DNA from: Clostridiales bacterium
GTDB lineage: Bacteria > Bacillota > Clostridia > Oscillospirales > Oscillospiraceae
NCBI GenBank assembly: GCA_021203685.1
Contig: JAJQAS010000285.1
Location: 1 to 22,845, forward strand
Length of the DNA: 22,845 nucleotides
Direction of reading: 5' to 3'
This document shows positions 21,785 through 22,845 of the stretch, one piece after another. The first letter of the stretch is position 1; each line of letters opens with the position of its first letter. The notes beneath the pieces are model-generated. The model saw only the letters and a program-made list of their open reading frames with translations, was not told where the DNA came from and searched no databases. Position numbers and translations under genes: made by a program.

Positions 21785-22845
21785 TTGACGTATCGGTGAC
21801 AAATCTGGTAAAATCCTTTACCATTGGGGACAATCTGCTGGATGGCCTGTCTTTCCAGGTGAACCAGGGAGAGCGCGTGGGCATCCTGGGCAAAAACGGC
21901 TGCGGAAAGACCACTCTGTTCAAGATTTTGACCGGGGAATACGACTATGACGAGGGCGTGGTCACCATCGCCCCCGGCAAGCGGCTGGGCCTCATCTCCC
22001 AGATCCCCGTCTACCCCTACGGCTGCACCGTGGAGGGCGTGCTGGACGACGCCTTCGTCCGGGTGCATAAAATGGAGCGGGAGATGGAGGAGCTGGCCGC
22101 CAAAATGGCGGTGGGAGACGCTTCCTCCGAGACGTTGAACCGCTACGATTTCCTCAGCGCGGAGTTCGCCCGTGCGGGGGGCTACGACATCCCGGTACAA
22201 ATCAACAAGGTCTGCAATGGTCTGGGCATTCCGCCGGAGATGCGGAAGCAGCCCTTCGAGATGCTCTCCGGCGGCGAAAAAACTCGGGTCAACCTGGGGC
22301 GGCTGATTTTGGAGGACACGGACATCCTGCTGCTGGACGAACCCACCAACCACCTGGACCTCCACGCGGTGGAGTGGCTGGAACGCTACCTGGACGGGTT
22401 CCGGGGGACGGTGCTGGCCATCTCCCACGACCGGTACTTCCTGGATCGGGTGGTGAACCGGGTCATTGAAATCGACCAGGGCAAGGCCAGCTTCTACGCC
22501 GGAAACTACTCGTTCTATGTGGTGGAAAAGGAAAAACGCTACCAGGAGCAGCTGAAACAGTACCAAAAGGAGCAGGCCAAAATCGCCCAGCTCACCGCCA
22601 CCGCCACCCTGATGCACGAGCGGGGGACGGAGAAAATGCACAAGACCGCCTTCGCCATCGAAAAGCGGGTGGAGCGGCTGCGCACCACAGGCCGCCCGGT
22701 GGGCAAAGAGCGGGCCATGACCATGGGCTTTGCCACCCGGGACTTCCGGGGAGACGAGCTGTTTACCCTGACCGGGCTGGGCAAGTCCTTCGGCAGCCGC
22801 AGCCTGTTCTCTGACGTGAATTTGGAGGTTATTGGCGGGGAGCGC
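21781..22845 (+). CDS. ABC-F family ATPase (3' end outside the window)
   Basis: The first 355 residues of a two-domain ABC-F protein, a soluble ATPase family that binds the ribosome. The first cassette has Walker A GKNGCGKTT (37-45), signature LSGGEKTRV (162-170) and Walker B DILLLDEPTNHLD (181-193), followed by SHDRYFLDRVV. The linker (about 225-310) is charged and probably helical (EKEKRYQEQLKQYQKEQAK), and the second cassette begins with LFTLTGLGKSFGSRSLF. There is no membrane domain. Whether it is an Uup/EttA-type housekeeping factor or an antibiotic-resistance ABC-F cannot be decided from this half. The ATG at 21781 overlaps the stop of a 9-codon frame (ATGA). It starts 61 bases after murF and is probably cotranscribed. 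Confidence 0.9.
   Translation, partial: MIDVSVTNLVKSFTIGDNLLDGLSFQVNQGERVGILGKNGCGKTTLFKILTGEYDYDEGVVTIAPGKRLGLISQIPVYPYGCTVEGVLDDAFVRVHKMEREMEELAAKMAVGDASSETLNRYDFLSAEFARAGGYDIPVQINKVCNGLGIPPEMRKQPFEMLSGGEKTRVNLGRLILEDTDILLLDEPTNHLDLHAVEWLERYLDGFRGTVLAISHDRYFLDRVVNRVIEIDQGKASFYAGNYSFYVVEKEKRYQEQLKQYQKEQAKIAQLTATATLMHERGTEKMHKTAFAIEKRVERLRTTGRPVGKERAMTMGFATRDFRGDELFTLTGLGKSFGSRSLFSDVNLEVIGGER

Overview
The window reads as chromosome from a high-GC Clostridia, most likely an Oscillospiraceae-type gut Firmicute (Flavonifractor/Intestinimonas/Oscillibacter-like). This is an inference from the strong GC bias at third codon positions, strong GGAGG-type ribosome binding sites, frequent GTG and TTG starts, sigma-A-like promoters, and Firmicute families such as DUF951, TIGR03936, a class A penicillin-binding protein and an ABC-F ATPase. 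No tRNA, rRNA, CRISPR array, transposase or phage gene was recognised.

Layout. (1) 1-669 (+): a TIGR03936/DUF2344 protein closed by a hairpin terminator. (2) 790-5384 (-): a catabolic-looking operon from one clear promoter (5436-5464): a TIM-barrel amidohydrolase-like protein, a neutral-ceramidase-like protein, a second ceramidase-like gene that is broken, and a glucose-family PTS permease (IIA remnant-IIB-IIC). Two lesions are visible: a one-base loss just after the start codon of the second ceramidase-like gene, and an out-of-frame deletion junction near 2497 that joins the middle of that gene to the middle of the IIA domain. (3) 5663-8703 (-): a Nif3-family protein, an OmpR-type response regulator without a kinase beside it, and a lipoprotein with DxDxDG repeats. 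(4) 8827-10100 (-): DUF951 protein and a HisC-type aminotransferase, divergent from (5). (5) 10294-16108 (+): murD, two M42 peptidase paralogs, hemC and a cobA-hemD fusion, tightly packed with start/stop overlaps, ending at a bidirectional terminator. (6) 16203-18659 (-): a class A penicillin-binding protein with an acidic, serine-rich tail. (7) 18660-19262: a gene-poor interval with the penicillin-binding protein promoter region, a repeat-like element and the ddl promoter and leader. (8) 19263-22845 (+): ddl, murF and an ABC-F ATPase cut by the window end.

How it fits together. MurD, Ddl, MurF and the penicillin-binding protein cover successive steps of peptidoglycan precursor synthesis and polymerisation in two nearby units. 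HemC and CobA-HemD take porphobilinogen to uroporphyrinogen III and precorrin-2, the branch towards siroheme or cobalamin; no dedicated haem step is present in the window. Region 2 is the most unusual part. Its amidohydrolase-like and first ceramidase-like proteins lack residues that normally bind metal in their families, the second ceramidase-like gene is broken, and the PTS has lost the catalytic half of IIA. A separate case of metal-site decay is the second M42 paralog in region 5.
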